A stretch of DNA of 39,910 bases from Candidatus Paralachnospira avium (GCA_904420245.1 CAJFUL010000069.1:1-39910), one strand, 5' to 3'; shown: positions 15,947 to 24,345, numbered from the stretch's first letter. The notes: generated by a model not told the origin, from the letters alone. A program made the numbers and translations.

Positions 15947-17962
15947 ATGAAAAAGGACAGGAAATTGAAAGGATGGCTCCAGAGCTTTATGAGGTGGCCC
16001 CTTTATCTGGGGGTCCTGGTCCTGGCGATGACGGCTGTCGCCTATTTTTTTAATGTGGAGGCCGGCCTTATCTGCACCGGCCTGGCGGTGTTCTATCTGG
16101 CGGCCGCCCTGTGGTTTTATCTGGCGAAGCGGCCCCTTATCATGCGGGAGGTGCTCCTGTTCGCGGGGGATCATGCCCAGATCCAGAGGAAGCTGCTGGC
16201 GGATCTGGATATTCCTTACGCGCTGCTGGATGAGCAGGGAAAGATCTTATGGATCAATAAGGCCTTCGGCTCTGTGATCCGCAAGGACAAGAACTGGAGG
16301 AGGCGGATCTCGGATTTCTTCCCGGAAGCGGCGGCGGTGCCGGAGGAGGAAGAGATCGTCTACGACGTTTCCTATGAGAACCGCTACTATAAGCTCCATC
16401 TGAAGAATATCTATCTGGACGACCGCGAAGAGGGCGGTTTCCAGGTGGGGCTCATCGCGGCCTATCTCTTCGACGAGACTGAGAAGATCCAGTACCAGCA
16501 GGAGATCGAGAACCAGAAGCTGGTGGCGGGCCTCATCTATCTGGACAATTATGAGGAAGCCCTGGAGAGCATCGAAGAGGTACGCCGTTCCCTGCTGATC
16601 GCTCTCATCGACAGGAAGATCAATAAATATATCAGCAGCATGGGCGGTATCGTCAAAAAGATCGAGAAGGACAAGTACTTTATCGTCATCAAGAACCAGT
16701 ACATGGACAGCCTGAAGTCCACCAGGTTCTCTCTCCTGGAGGATGTGAAGACGGTCAATATCGGAAACGATATGGCGGTGACGCTGTCCATTGGCCTCGG
16801 CATGGGCGGCGGCAGCTATGTCCAGAATTATGAGTACGCCAGGACGGCCATCGACATGGCCCTGGGCCGGGGCGGAGACCAGGCCGTGGTCAAGGACGGG
16901 GAGACCATTACTTATTACGGAGGAAAATCCCAGTCCCAGGAAAAGAACACCAGGGTCAAGGCCAGGGTCAAGGCCCACGCGCTCCGGGAGCTCATCGAGA
17001 CCAGAGAGCAGGTCTTTATCATGGGCCATAAGATGGGAGACGTGGATTCCCTGGGAGCGGGCATCGGGATCTACCGGGCCTGCAATGAGCTGAGCAAGCG
17101 GGCCCATATCGTGCTGGATGACGTGACCTCCTCCATCCGGCCCATCCTGGAACGGTTCATCAACAATCCGGACTATCCGGAGGATATGTTCATCCATGGG
17201 GATAAGGCCATCGAGATGGCGGATCCCAATTCGCTGCTGGTGGTGGTGGACGTCAACAGGCCGGTCATCACCGAGTGCGCTCCGCTCCTGGATCTGATCC
17301 CCACCATCGTGGTGCTGGATCATCACCGGCAGACGAGAGAGAGCATCACCGGGGCTGTGCTGTCCTATGTGGAGCCTTACGCGTCTTCCGCATGCGAGAT
17401 GGTGGCGGAGGTGCTCCAGTATATCGGGGACAACGTCCGCATCCGCCAGGCCGAGGCGGAAGCCATGTACGCAGGCATCGTCATCGACACCAATAACTTT
17501 ATGAACAAGACAGGCGTCCGCACCTTCGAGGCGGCTGCCTTCCTGCGCAGGAACGGCGCCGACGTCACCAGGGTCCGGAAGATGTTCCGGGACAGCATGT
17601 CCGACTATAAGGCCAAGGCGGAGGCCGTGCACCGCGCGGAAGTCTTTGAGGACGCCTTTGCCGTGGCAGTGTGCCCGTCGGAAGGCGTGGAGAGTCCTAC
17701 CATCATCGGCGCCCAGGCGGCCAATGAGCTTTTGAATATCGTGGGCATCAAGGCCTCCGTGGTCCTGACGGAGTTCCAGGATACCATTTATATCAGCGCC
17801 CGTTCCATTGACGAGGTCAATGTCCAGCTGATCATGGAGAAGCTGGGCGGAGGGGGCCATATGAGCGTGGCAGGCGCCCAGCTCAAGGGCGTGACCATGG
17901 AAGAAGCAGTGGAAAAGGTAAAAGAGACCATCAAACAGATGCTGGATGAAGGAGAGATCTAA
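15947..17962 (+). CDS. gdpP: Cyclic-di-AMP phosphodiesterase
   Basis: A 671-residue membrane-bound enzyme of the GdpP (YybT) family that hydrolyses c-di-AMP, a messenger for potassium and wall homeostasis. Two membrane helices lie at about 15-35 and 38-60, followed by a PAS-like domain ([15 protein letters not shown]), a degenerate GGDEF domain (about 175-320, lacking an intact GGDEF signature) and the DHH domain with [11 protein letters not shown] (Asp at 365 and 367), VVVDVNRP and the D-H-H triplet at 458-460. The DHHA1 part has [12 protein letters not shown]. The order gdpP-rplI-dnaB is conserved in Firmicutes, including Bacillus. The ATG follows GGAGG; rplI starts one base after the stop. 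Confidence 0.96.
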   Translation: MKKDRKLKGWLQSFMRWPLYLGVLVLAMTAVAYFFNVEAGLICTGLAVFYLAAALWFYLAKRPLIMREVLLFAGDHAQIQRKLLADLDIPYALLDEQGKILWINKAFGSVIRKDKNWRRRISDFFPEAAAVPEEEEIVYDVSYENRYYKLHLKNIYLDDREEGGFQVGLIAAYLFDETEKIQYQQEIENQKLVAGLIYLDNYEEALESIEEVRRSLLIALIDRKINKYISSMGGIVKKIEKDKYFIVIKNQYMDSLKSTRFSLLEDVKTVNIGNDMAVTLSIGLGMGGGSYVQNYEYARTAIDMALGRGGDQAVVKDGETITYYGGKSQSQEKNTRVKARVKAHALRELIETREQVFIMGHKMGDVDSLGAGIGIYRACNELSKRAHIVLDDVTSSIRPILERFINNPDYPEDMFIHGDKAIEMADPNSLLVVVDVNRPVITECAPLLDLIPTIVVLDHHRQTRESITGAVLSYVEPYASSACEMVAEVLQYIGDNVRIRQAEAEAMYAGIVIDTNNFMNKTGVRTFEAAAFLRRNGADVTRVRKMFRDSMSDYKAKAEAVHRAEVFEDAFAVAVCPSEGVESPTIIGAQAANELLNIVGIKASVVLTEFQDTIYISARSIDEVNVQLIMEKLGGGGHMSVAGAQLKGVTMEEAVEKVKETIKQMLDEGEI

Positions 17963-17963
17963 T

Positions 17964-18410
17964 ATGGAAATCGTATTGCTGGAGGATGTAAAGTCCCTGG
18001 GAAAGAAGGGACAGATCGTAAAAGTAAACGACGGATACGCGAGAAATTATATCCTGCCCAAGAAGCTGGGCGTGGAGGCCAATGCCAAAAACTTGAACGA
18101 CCTGAAGCTGCAGAAGGCCCATGCCGACAAGCTGGCGGCAGAGCAGCTGGCAGCGGCCAAGGAGCTGGCGGCCAGCCTGGAGGCGGCCAAGGTGACCCTG
18201 GCGGTCAAATCCGGAGAGGGCGGCAAGGTATTCGGGTCCGTATCCTCTAAAGAGATCGCCGCGGCGGTGAAGGAGCAGTGTAGCCTGGAGCTGGATAAAA
18301 AGAAGATCCAGATCCAGGAGCCCATCAAAACCCTTGGGGTCCATGAAGTCCTGGTGAAGCTCCACCGGGATGTGACGGCCAAGCTGAGGATACAGGTGAC
18401 AGAGCAGTAA
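17964..18410 (+). CDS. rplI: 50S ribosomal protein L9
   Basis: A 148-residue ribosomal protein. The N-terminal rRNA-binding domain carries the L9 signature [20 protein letters not shown] (about 13-32), followed by the long connecting helix rich in Ala/Lys/Glu (about 45-75) and the C-terminal domain with [18 protein letters not shown]. The ATG at 17964 gives the canonical MEIVLLEDV start, one base after the gdpP stop, with GGAGAG inside the end of gdpP as ribosome binding site. Confidence 0.98.
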   Translation: MEIVLLEDVKSLGKKGQIVKVNDGYARNYILPKKLGVEANAKNLNDLKLQKAHADKLAAEQLAAAKELAASLEAAKVTLAVKSGEGGKVFGSVSSKEIAAAVKEQCSLELDKKKIQIQEPIKTLGVHEVLVKLHRDVTAKLRIQVTEQ

Positions 18411-18422
18411 GGAGAGGATTCC

Positions 18423-19757
18423 ATGGATGAAGCGGTCATCAAGCGGATACTGCCCCACAGCATAGAGGCGGAGCAGTCGGTCATCGGTTCCATGATCATG
18501 GACCGGGACGCCATCATCACCGCGTCGGAGATGATCGGCGGCGGCGATTTTTATGACCGGCGCTACGGCGTGATGTTTGAAGCCATGGTGGAGTTATATT
18601 CGGAGGGGAAGGCCGTGGATCTGGTGACGCTCCAGGACAGGCTCCGGGAAAAGGACGCCCCTCCGGAGATCAGTAGCGTGGAGTTTGTCAGGGATCTGAT
18701 CACGGCGGTGCCCACCTCGGCCAATATCCGGCAGTACGCGGGGATCGTGTACGAGAAGGCGACCCTGCGGCGGCTGATCCGCATCAATGAGGAGATCGCG
18801 GATCAATGCTACAGCGGCAAGGAGGGGCTGGAGGAGATCCTGGAGGAGACGGAGAAGAGGATCTTCGATCTTCTGAAGGACCGGAACAGCGGAGACTTTA
18901 CCCCCATCCGCCAGATCGTGCTCAATACGCTGGAGAAGATCGAGAAGGCTTCTCAGAATAAGAGCGCCATAACCGGTATCCCCACAGGCTTCACGGACCT
19001 GGATCACAAGCTTTCCGGCCTCCAGCCTTCGGATCTGATACTGGTGGCGGCCAGGCCTTCCATGGGCAAGACGGCGCTGGTGCTGAATATCGCCCAGCAT
19101 GTGGCGCTGAAGCAGAGTAAGAGCGTGGCGATCTTCAGCCTGGAGATGTCCAAGGAACAGCTGGTGAACCGTCTCTTCGCCATGGAGGCCAGAGTGGATT
19201 CCCAGGCCCTGAGGACAGGAGATCTGTCGGATTCCGACTGGGACAAGCTGGTGGAGAGCGTGGGGATCATCGGGAATTCCAAGCTGATCATCGACGATAC
19301 GCCGGGGATCTCCGTGCCGGAGCTGCGCTCCAAGTGCAGGAAGTTCAAGCTGGAGTACGGACTGGATCTGATCATCATCGACTATCTGCAGCTGATGGCG
19401 GGCAGCAGGAGGAGCTCCTCGGAGAACCGGCAGCAGGAGATCTCTGAGATCTCCCGTTCCTTGAAGGCTGTGGCCAGGGAGATCGGGGCTCCGGTGATCG
19501 CGCTGTCTCAGCTTTCCCGGGCGGTGGAGAGCAGGACGGACAAGCGGCCCATGCTCTCGGACCTGCGTGAATCCGGCGCCATCGAGCAGGACGCCGACGT
19601 GGTCATGTTCATCTACCGGGAAGATTACTATAAAAAGGACACGGACAATTCCAATATCGCGGAGATCATCATCGCGAAGCAGAGGAACGGCCCCACCGGG
19701 ACGGTCAATCTGGTATGGCTCCCGGAATTTACCAAGTTCGTGAATATGGAGAAATAG
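18423..19757 (+). CDS. dnaB: Replicative DNA helicase
   Basis: A 444-residue hexameric helicase that unwinds DNA ahead of the replisome. The N-terminal domain begins with PHSIEAEQSVIGSMI, and the RecA-like domain has Walker A ARPSMGKTAL (about 208-217), Walker B LIIIDYLQLM, and the switch region LSQLSRAVESR with LRESGAIEQDADVV. Length is normal and no intein is present. AAGGAG precedes the ATG. It is the third gene of the gdpP operon; the flavin reductase-like gene starts two bases after its stop. Confidence 0.98.
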   Translation: MDEAVIKRILPHSIEAEQSVIGSMIMDRDAIITASEMIGGGDFYDRRYGVMFEAMVELYSEGKAVDLVTLQDRLREKDAPPEISSVEFVRDLITAVPTSANIRQYAGIVYEKATLRRLIRINEEIADQCYSGKEGLEEILEETEKRIFDLLKDRNSGDFTPIRQIVLNTLEKIEKASQNKSAITGIPTGFTDLDHKLSGLQPSDLILVAARPSMGKTALVLNIAQHVALKQSKSVAIFSLEMSKEQLVNRLFAMEARVDSQALRTGDLSDSDWDKLVESVGIIGNSKLIIDDTPGISVPELRSKCRKFKLEYGLDLIIIDYLQLMAGSRRSSSENRQQEISEISRSLKAVAREIGAPVIALSQLSRAVESRTDKRPMLSDLRESGAIEQDADVVMFIYREDYYKKDTDNSNIAEIIIAKQRNGPTGTVNLVWLPEFTKFVNMEK

Positions 19758-19759
19758 CA

Positions 19760-20371
19760 ATGGCAAGGGAGATATGGAAACCGGGAAATTTCATCTATCC
19801 GGTCCCGGCAGTCCTGGTGAGCTGCCAGGACCGGGACGGCCGGATGAATCTGTTTACAGCGGCCTGGACCGGAACGGTCTGCACCAACCCGCCCATGGCG
19901 TATGTGTCGGTGAGGCCGGAACGGTATTCCTATCCTATGCTCCGGGAGACAGGAGCCTTTGTCCTCAATCTGACCACCGTTTCCATGGCCAGGGCAGTGG
20001 ATTACTGCGGAGTGAAGAGCGGCCGGGACGTGGATAAATGGAAGGAGACGGGGCTGACGCCGGGGAAGGCGTCGTCGGTGGAGGCTCCCGTGGTCCTGGA
20101 AAGCCCCGTCAATGTGGAGTGCCAAGTGACGGAGGTGAAGGAGCTGGGCTCCCACCATATGTTCTTGGCGGAAGTGCGGGCGGTCCAGGTGGATGGGGAG
20201 TATCTGGACAGGAATGGAAAATTCCATCTGGAGAAGGCTGGCCTCCTGGCCTATTCCCACGGGGCGTATTACGGACTGGGGGAGGTCCTCGGCACCTTCG
20301 GCTACAGTATTCGGAAAAAAGCGACAAAGCCGGCAAAAAATAAGAAAAAAACCAGCAGGAAACCAGGTTAA
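19760..20371 (+). CDS. Flavin reductase-like / flavoredoxin family protein
   Basis: A 203-residue protein of the flavin reductase-like (FMN-binding split barrel) family. PVPAVLVSCQD near the N-terminus, FTAAWTGTVCTNPPMAYVSV and SYPMLRETGAFVLNL are the family's FMN-binding pattern; clostridial relatives are called flavoredoxins. The very basic C-terminus (KKATKPAKNKKKTSRK) is unusual. The ATG at 19760 lies two bases after dnaB, with GGAG inside the dnaB end. Its position in the replication operon is probably by read-through rather than shared function. The precise electron partner is unknown. Confidence 0.85.
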   Translation: MAREIWKPGNFIYPVPAVLVSCQDRDGRMNLFTAAWTGTVCTNPPMAYVSVRPERYSYPMLRETGAFVLNLTTVSMARAVDYCGVKSGRDVDKWKETGLTPGKASSVEAPVVLESPVNVECQVTEVKELGSHHMFLAEVRAVQVDGEYLDRNGKFHLEKAGLLAYSHGAYYGLGEVLGTFGYSIRKKATKPAKNKKKTSRKPG

Positions 20372-20376
20372 AGCCG

Positions 20377-20404
20377 TTGCAAATCCATATAATTTTGATA
20401 TAAT
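20377..20404 (+). promoter_or_regulatory. Promoter of the MerR-like gene
   Basis: TTGCAA (20377-20382), 16 bases, TATAAT (20399-20404) preceded by TGA. The promoter is a standard sigma-A type and lacks the 19-base spacer of MerR-activated promoters. Confidence 0.68.
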
Positions 20405-20451
20405 GGGCTTATCGCGGGTGTACAGATCCGCCGGAAAGGAGTTTTCTGAGA

Positions 20452-21195
20452 TTGGCCCATTATTTGATCTCTGAGGCTTCCCGCAAGCTGAACGTGGAAG
20501 CCCATGTGTTACGATATTGGGAGGAAGAGTTAAAGTTAGAAATACCCAGGAACGAGTTGGGACACCGTTACTACACGGAGAAGCAGCTGGCGCTGTTTCG
20601 CAGGATAAAAGAATTAAAGGAACTTGGATACCAGCTAAAGGCCATCAGGACCAGCTTGAGCGAGGAGCAGGACCGGGAGGCGGATGAGGCTGGATTTTTA
20701 TTGGAAAAGGACCGGGAAGCCTTCACCGTCCTGGAGGGAAAAGCTTCGGAGACAGCCCATGTCCGTCCGGAGACGGAAGAGAAGCCTCAGGAAGAGCCGG
20801 AACAGGAGACCATGGAGCAGAGCAGTTCCGAGAACGGCTCCGTCCAGGAGCTTCCGGCCAGCCGGGAAGAGGGCGGTCTCCTGGCCCGGCCGGAGAAGCT
20901 GGAACAGTTCCAGGCCATCATGACGGACGTGCTGGCTGAGGCGCTCAAGAGGAATCATGAGAACTTCAGCCGGGAGATGGGCGGCGAGATCTCGGAGAAG
21001 GTCGTGAAGGAAATGAACTTCCTGATGAAGGACCGGGAGGAGCGGGAGGAAGAGCGCTACCGGAAGCTGGACGAGACCATCCGGGCCTGCCAGCGGGTCC
21101 AGAAGCAGAAGAGCGAGGCGGCGGCTACCCGCGTGCCTGTGGGAGGCATCCGGAAAAGGAGACTGGGCTTCCGGAGAAAAAAAGAAAAGAAATAA
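20452..21195 (+). CDS. MerR-type HTH protein with coiled-coil and basic tail
   Basis: A 247-residue protein with a MerR winged-helix domain at residues 1-70 (YLISEASRKLNVEAHVLRYW and a winged ELGHRYYTEKQLALFRRI). The middle is a Glu/Pro/Ser-rich linker (about 95-145). The C-terminal ~90 residues are helical and charged (MTDVLAEALKRNHENFSREM onward), ending in a basic tail, GGIRKRRLGFRRKKEKK. No cysteine ligand or effector-binding domain of classical MerR regulators is seen. The start is TTG at 20452, ~10 bases after AAAGGAG. The layout resembles RacA-type chromosome-binding proteins as much as a transcription factor, but this is inference. Confidence 0.8.
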   Translation: MAHYLISEASRKLNVEAHVLRYWEEELKLEIPRNELGHRYYTEKQLALFRRIKELKELGYQLKAIRTSLSEEQDREADEAGFLLEKDREAFTVLEGKASETAHVRPETEEKPQEEPEQETMEQSSSENGSVQELPASREEGGLLARPEKLEQFQAIMTDVLAEALKRNHENFSREMGGEISEKVVKEMNFLMKDREEREEERYRKLDETIRACQRVQKQKSEAAATRVPVGGIRKRRLGFRRKKEKK

Positions 21196-21236
21196 AAAGG
21201 ATCCCGTAGAGTGTTTTGCTCTGTGGATAGAGAAAG
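21196..21236 (-). repeat. Dispersed intergenic repeat, reverse-oriented short copy
   Basis: Read on the minus strand it gives CTCTATCCACAGAGCAAAAC and then ACTCTACGGGATCCTTTTT, matching the first part and the GGATCC-T-tract end of the copy at 9078. It lies between the convergent MerR-like gene and ldhA. Confidence 0.6.
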
Positions 21237-21275
21237 GGCCTCCGCTGCCGGAAGACTGTCCGGCCGCAGAGGCCC
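21233..21275 (-). terminator. Terminator of ldhA
   Basis: On the minus strand GAGGCCC and GGGCCTC arms (21269-21275 and 21236-21242), with a partly paired GC-rich interior, are followed by TTTCTC. It lies ~20 bases after the ldhA stop. Confidence 0.75.
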
Positions 21276-21295
21276 CGCGCATATGCGTGGATCTG

Positions 21296-22285
21296 TTATT
21301 TCACCAGATTGCCCTCATTGGGAGTCCCTGCTTCGTAGGAAGCGGCGTTGGAGAGGGTGGTCTCCGCGATGGCTTCCAGGGCCTCCTCCGTGAAGAATCC
21401 CTGATGGGAGGTGATGATCACGTTGGGGAAGGACAGGAGTCTGGCCGTGGTGGAGTGCTCCAGGATCTCATCGGAGCGGTCTTCAAACACGTTGGGAGTC
21501 TCTTCCTCGTATACATCCAGGCCGACGCCGAAGAATTTGTGAGCCCGGATCCCCAGGATCAGGTCGTCGGTCTTGATCAGTCCGCCTCTGGAGGTGTTGA
21601 TCAGGATCACGTCGTCCTTCATCTTGGCGATGGTGTCCTTGTTGATCAGGTGGTAGGTGCTGTCCATGAGGGGGCAGTGGAGGGAGATCAGGTCGCTGGA
21701 GGCCAGGAGCTCGTCCATGGTCACATAGGTGACGAAATCCAGGGCGGGATTCTGGTAGACGTCATAGGCGATGACTTTCATGCCGAAGCCGTGGCAGATC
21801 TTGGCCATGGCGGCGCCGATCTTTCCGGTCCCGATGATGCCGGCCGTCTTCTTATGGAAGTTGAAGCCCATGAGCCCCATGAGGCTGAAGTTATTTTCCC
21901 GGACCTTGATATAGGACTTGTGCAGGTGGCGGTTGACGGCCAGGGCCAGAGCCATGGCGTGCTCCGCAACAGCCTCGGGAGAGTAGCCGGGCACACGGAG
22001 GATGGTCATGCCGTATTCCTTAGCCGTATCCAGATCGATATTGTTGAAGCCGGCGCAGCGCATCAGCAGCAGCTTCACGCCGCAGTCATGGAGTACGTCC
22101 AGGGTGGCTTTGCCCAGGTCGGAGCTTACGAAGGCGCAGACAGCGTCGTATCCCCGGGCCAGAGGGGCCGTTCTGGGGGAGATGTCGGTCTTGAGATAGT
22201 CGATCTCGATGCCGGGATACCTGGGAAGCTCATGGTCGAAGGTATCTTTGTCATAAGTCTTGGTATCATAAAACAGGATTTTCAT
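21296..22285 (-). CDS. ldhA: D-lactate dehydrogenase (2-hydroxyacid dehydrogenase)
   Basis: A 329-residue NAD-dependent D-2-hydroxyacid dehydrogenase, most like fermentative D-lactate dehydrogenase, which reduces pyruvate to D-lactate and recycles NADH. Residues seen: RCAGFNNIDL with the catalytic-region arginine, the NAD-binding GTGKIG (152-157), the CPLMDSTYHLI segment, TSRGGLI with the catalytic arginine, and the catalytic histidine in TSHQGFFTEEAL. The ATG at 22285 follows AAAGGAG; an in-frame upstream ATG lacks one. Monocistronic. Confidence 0.92.
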   Translation of the reverse strand: MKILFYDTKTYDKDTFDHELPRYPGIEIDYLKTDISPRTAPLARGYDAVCAFVSSDLGKATLDVLHDCGVKLLLMRCAGFNNIDLDTAKEYGMTILRVPGYSPEAVAEHAMALALAVNRHLHKSYIKVRENNFSLMGLMGFNFHKKTAGIIGTGKIGAAMAKICHGFGMKVIAYDVYQNPALDFVTYVTMDELLASSDLISLHCPLMDSTYHLINKDTIAKMKDDVILINTSRGGLIKTDDLILGIRAHKFFGVGLDVYEEETPNVFEDRSDEILEHSTTARLLSFPNVIITSHQGFFTEEALEAIAETTLSNAASYEAGTPNEGNLVK

Positions 22286-22475
22286 AGAGGTTCTCCTTTC
22301 CAAAATATAGTATAGTATGCCCGCAGCGGCCGTTTTTTACATCTATAAGACAGGCAGCCTGCCCCATGGCGGACTTAAAAAGTCCGGCCCGCGGGAGCTT
22401 CCGCGCCGGGCGCGGCTGCCGGGATGGATCTTTACGCAACGTTTTCTGCCGGGAAAGAAATTTTCCCATGAGAGC
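22286..22475. other. Hairpin-rich intergenic segment upstream of ldhA
   Basis: No gene recognised. It contains a TATACT on the minus strand (22309-22314), the hairpin GGACTT-AAA-AAGTCC (22370-22384), GC-rich arms between about 22385 and 22430, and GGGAAA...TTTTCCC near 22451-22467. It is probably the ldhA leader and promoter region, but no named regulatory element is recognised. Confidence 0.4.
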
Positions 22476-22509
22476 AAAATGGGGGAGGTGTCCAGGACAT
22501 CTCCCCCAT
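22476..22509 (-). terminator. Terminator of the ferredoxin gene
   Basis: ATGGGGGAGATGTCC and GGACACCTCCCCCAT on the minus strand form a long stem with one mismatch, followed by TTTT (22476-22479). It begins 12 bases after the stop. Confidence 0.9.
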
Positions 22510-22520
22510 CGCTGTCTTGA

Positions 22521-22691
22521 TTATTCGGCAGAAATAGCGCCTGTAGGGCATACAGCAGCGCAGGAACCGCAGTCTACGCACTCATCGGCGTTGATCTCAT
22601 ACTTTCCATCGCCTTCAGAGATGGCGGATACGGGACACTCGTCTACGCAGGTGCCGCAAGCTACACATTCATCAGAAATTACGTGTGCCAT
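22521..22691 (-). CDS. Small 2[4Fe-4S] ferredoxin
   Basis: A 56-residue ferredoxin. Two CxxCxxCxxxCP motifs are visible: CVACGTCVDECP (residues 9-20) and CVDCGSCAAVCP (38-49), each ending in the usual proline. This is the classical clostridial electron carrier. The start MAHVISDE follows AAAGGAGG. It is monocistronic with its own promoter and terminator, typical of an abundant carrier of low-potential electrons for pyruvate:ferredoxin oxidoreductase, hydrogenase or similar partners, none of which lies in this window. Confidence 0.97.
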   Translation of the reverse strand: MAHVISDECVACGTCVDECPVSAISEGDGKYEINADECVDCGSCAAVCPTGAISAE

Positions 22692-22741
22692 AATGCAAAT
22701 CCTCCTTTGATATCGTGGTTGATATGTATCTTATTGTGAGT

Positions 22742-22770
22742 ATTGTAATACAAGGAGTTGGGAATTTCAA
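22742..22770 (-). promoter_or_regulatory. Ferredoxin promoter
   Basis: On the minus strand TTGAAA (22765-22770), 17 bases, TACAAT (22742-22747), ~50 bases before the ATG. Confidence 0.68.
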
Positions 22771-22820
22771 GTGCAAAATTCAGTGCAATCCGGACGCGGC
22801 GGCCGCTGTGGGAACCGGGG

Positions 22821-22849
22821 TTGAAAAGTAAAGAAAAATAAGGTATAAT
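22821..22849 (+). promoter_or_regulatory. Promoter of the DUF1858 gene
   Basis: TTGAAA (22821-22826), 17 bases, TATAAT (22844-22849). The ~60-base leader contains GC-rich short repeats (GGCGGCGC, GCGGCGCA) and ends in TAGGAGG. Confidence 0.75.
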
Positions 22850-22915
22850 CTTCACGAACCGTAGGGCGGCGCTTGGGAAGCGGCGCAGGTATTATGTGAT
22901 TAGGAGGTATATGTC

Positions 22916-23125
22916 ATGGCTCAGGTGACAAAGGATACGTTGATCGGCGAAGCGATCCGCATAGACCAGGGGATCATCCCGATCCTGATGGGAGCAGGCA
23001 TGCACTGCATCGGCTGCCCTTCTGCCCAGGGCGAGTCCCTTGCGGAAGCAGCGATGGTGCACGGCATCGATGCAGATGCGCTGGTAAACGCTGTAAATGA
23101 GTATCTGGCGGCAAAGGCTCAGTAA
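22916..23125 (+). CDS. DUF1858 redox-disulfide protein
   Basis: A 69-residue cytoplasmic protein of the DUF1858 family, also described as a hybrid-cluster-protein-associated redox disulfide domain. The diagnostic region [19 protein letters not shown] carries the CxxC pair (residues ~33-36); the fold is a small helical domain that may bind a ligand or undergo thiol redox change. Start ATG follows TAGGAGG. It is transcribed alone, divergently from the ferredoxin, and ends at a terminator shared with mecA. The biochemical role of the family is not settled. Confidence 0.9.
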   Translation: MAQVTKDTLIGEAIRIDQGIIPILMGAGMHCIGCPSAQGESLAEAAMVHGIDADALVNAVNEYLAAKAQ

Positions 23126-23153
23126 AGCCCGCTGTCCGGAAGGAGAATGAAAT

Positions 23154-23183
23154 ACAGCCGCCGGTCCACCCGGCGGCTGTTTC
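23154..23183. terminator. Bidirectional terminator between DUF1858 gene and mecA
   Basis: ACAGCCGCCGG (23154-23164) and CCGGCGGCTGT form an 11-bp stem with TTTCG after it on the plus strand; on the minus strand it is followed by ATTTC. Confidence 0.85.
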
Positions 23184-23187
23184 GTGT

Positions 23188-23871
23188 TTACAGGGATTTC
23201 AGGATCTGGACGGCCAGGCCGTCGATGATGGTGTCGTAATGCTCCTGGAAATAAGCTTCTCTGGCGCCGCTGCCCTTGAGGCGCGTGCCGAACTCGGACA
23301 GGGTGTTCAGGATGCGGGCAAAGTCTTCCTGGCTGTAGCCCTGGCCGTTTATGGCCAGGAAGTATTCCCTGGAAGAAGGATCCCGGTACAGGCTGCTGTG
23401 ACCGTCGAAGCTGTCTCCGATGATCTGGGCTCCGTGGGAAGCGGCGTCCAGAGAGGAGAAGCGGAAGATCCTGGACCGCTCCGCCGTCCCGGACTCCTGG
23501 GAAGCCGGTCTGTCCAGCTGGACGGGAGCGCCCTCCAGCGTATCGGAGACGGTCTCCTCGCTTTCTGAAAAGTCTTCCTCCGCGGAGGGAGAGAATTTGG
23601 CAAAACGTGTATCCAGCTCCTCCGGATCCTCCACTTTGGTGATGATCAGCATGATGCTGTCGCCGGAGAGGGGAATGGCCTCCACCATCAGAGGGTTGTC
23701 TTCCGCCTCAAAGCCGAAATCCTGGAAAGCCTGCTGCATCATTTCCCGGAACAGACTGCGGGCCTTGGCGCTTCCGTAGGCCAGCTCTCCCACATTGAGC
23801 TGCCGGTCGGTGAGATCGCTGCTGTTTAATGTGCAGCGGATCTGGTTGTCGCTGATCTTTTCTATCTTCAA
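23188..23871 (-). CDS. mecA: Adaptor protein MecA
   Basis: A 227-residue adaptor of the MecA family, which delivers substrates to the ClpC-ClpP protease in Firmicutes. The N-terminal domain has KIEKISDNQIRCTLNSSDL and the following DRQLNVGELAYGSAKARSLF segment; a Ser/Glu-rich acidic linker (about 100-135) leads to the C-terminal domain (FRFSSLDAASHGAQII, SSLYRDPSSREYFLAI) that docks on ClpC. The frame extends to a GTG at 23880, but that overlaps the ribosome binding site; the TTG at 23871, eight bases after AGGAAG, gives the usual MKIEKI start. Confidence 0.9.
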   Translation of the reverse strand: MKIEKISDNQIRCTLNSSDLTDRQLNVGELAYGSAKARSLFREMMQQAFQDFGFEAEDNPLMVEAIPLSGDSIMLIITKVEDPEELDTRFAKFSPSAEEDFSESEETVSDTLEGAPVQLDRPASQESGTAERSRIFRFSSLDAASHGAQIIGDSFDGHSSLYRDPSSREYFLAINGQGYSQEDFARILNTLSEFGTRLKGSGAREAYFQEHYDTIIDGLAVQILKSL

Positions 23872-23915
23872 ATGTATCACTTCCTGTCTTCATAAAAAAT
23901 ATTGAATTTGGATAT

Positions 23916-23943
23916 AGTATATACAATGCGGGCCAAGATGTAA
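23916..23943 (-). promoter_or_regulatory. mecA promoter
   Basis: On the minus strand TTACAT (23938-23943), 16 bases, TATACT (23916-23921). It is ~45 bases before the TTG start. Confidence 0.6.
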
Positions 23944-23958
23944 AGTGTGTTTTTGGCC

Positions 23959-23987
23959 TTGAAAATCTTTCCCGTTTATATTATGAT
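23959..23987 (+). promoter_or_regulatory. Promoter of the 86-residue ORFan
   Basis: TTGAAA (23959-23964), 17 bases, TATGAT (23982-23987). It faces away from mecA. Confidence 0.68.
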
Positions 23988-24026
23988 AAAACCAGAAGCA
24001 GCACTTCGCCGTTTTCATTCTTATTA

Positions 24027-24046
24027 TGCCCGTTCGGGCAGTTTTT
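24027..24046 (+). terminator. Leader hairpin with T-tract, possible attenuator
   Basis: TGCCCGTTCGGGCAGTTTTT is a short GC stem with a tight loop followed by five T. It lies inside the leader of the 24085 gene, between promoter and start, so it could cause early termination. Stem length (5-6 bp) is small. Confidence 0.45.
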
Positions 24047-24084
24047 CCCCATGGAATATTTTTAAAAAATGCAGGAGAAGATGT

Positions 24085-24345
24085 ATGAAGAAAAAGAAAC
24101 TGACGAAAGAAGAGCGTCTTCGCTACGACTCTCTTTTAAAGCAGATGAAGTACTATGAAAAGAGGGGCGTAGAGATTACCCTGGACGGCAGAGAACTTCC
24201 ATTGGAGGAGATTGCCGCTGCCTGTGTCATCAAAGAGCCTCAGGCTTATATGGGCGACTATATCTGGGATGAGAAGGGGGAGCTCTCTGAAATACGGTAC
24301 GACAGGATCCGCCGGGACCCCGGGTCCAAGGACGGCAGATCATAA
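24085..24345 (+). CDS. Small protein of unknown function, 86 residues
   Basis: Not recognised. The protein is charged and lacks membrane segments or cysteine motifs: a basic N-terminus (MKKKKLTKEERLRYDSLLKQ), a predicted helix, a short strand-like piece (VEITLDGRELPLEE) and an acidic/aromatic region (YMGDYIWDEKGELSEIRYDRI). The ATG follows AGGAG with a suitable spacer, the frame is open upstream to 23947, and promoter and leader hairpin precede it. It is followed by the GH18 gene, which has its own promoter ~60 bases later. Coding is supported by start signals and position; function unknown. Confidence 0.65.
   Translation: MKKKKLTKEERLRYDSLLKQMKYYEKRGVEITLDGRELPLEEIAAACVIKEPQAYMGDYIWDEKGELSEIRYDRIRRDPGSKDGRS

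Noticed and set aside
16247-17860. 537-codon open frame on the minus strand
   Set aside because: It lies opposite gdpP, which has full motifs. The antisense product is low-complexity His/Asp/Leu-rich sequence with no start signal, as expected from GC-rich codon bias.
22916-23125. DUF1858 protein as part of a hybrid cluster protein operon
   Set aside because: No hybrid cluster protein gene is adjacent, and the gene has its own promoter and terminator.
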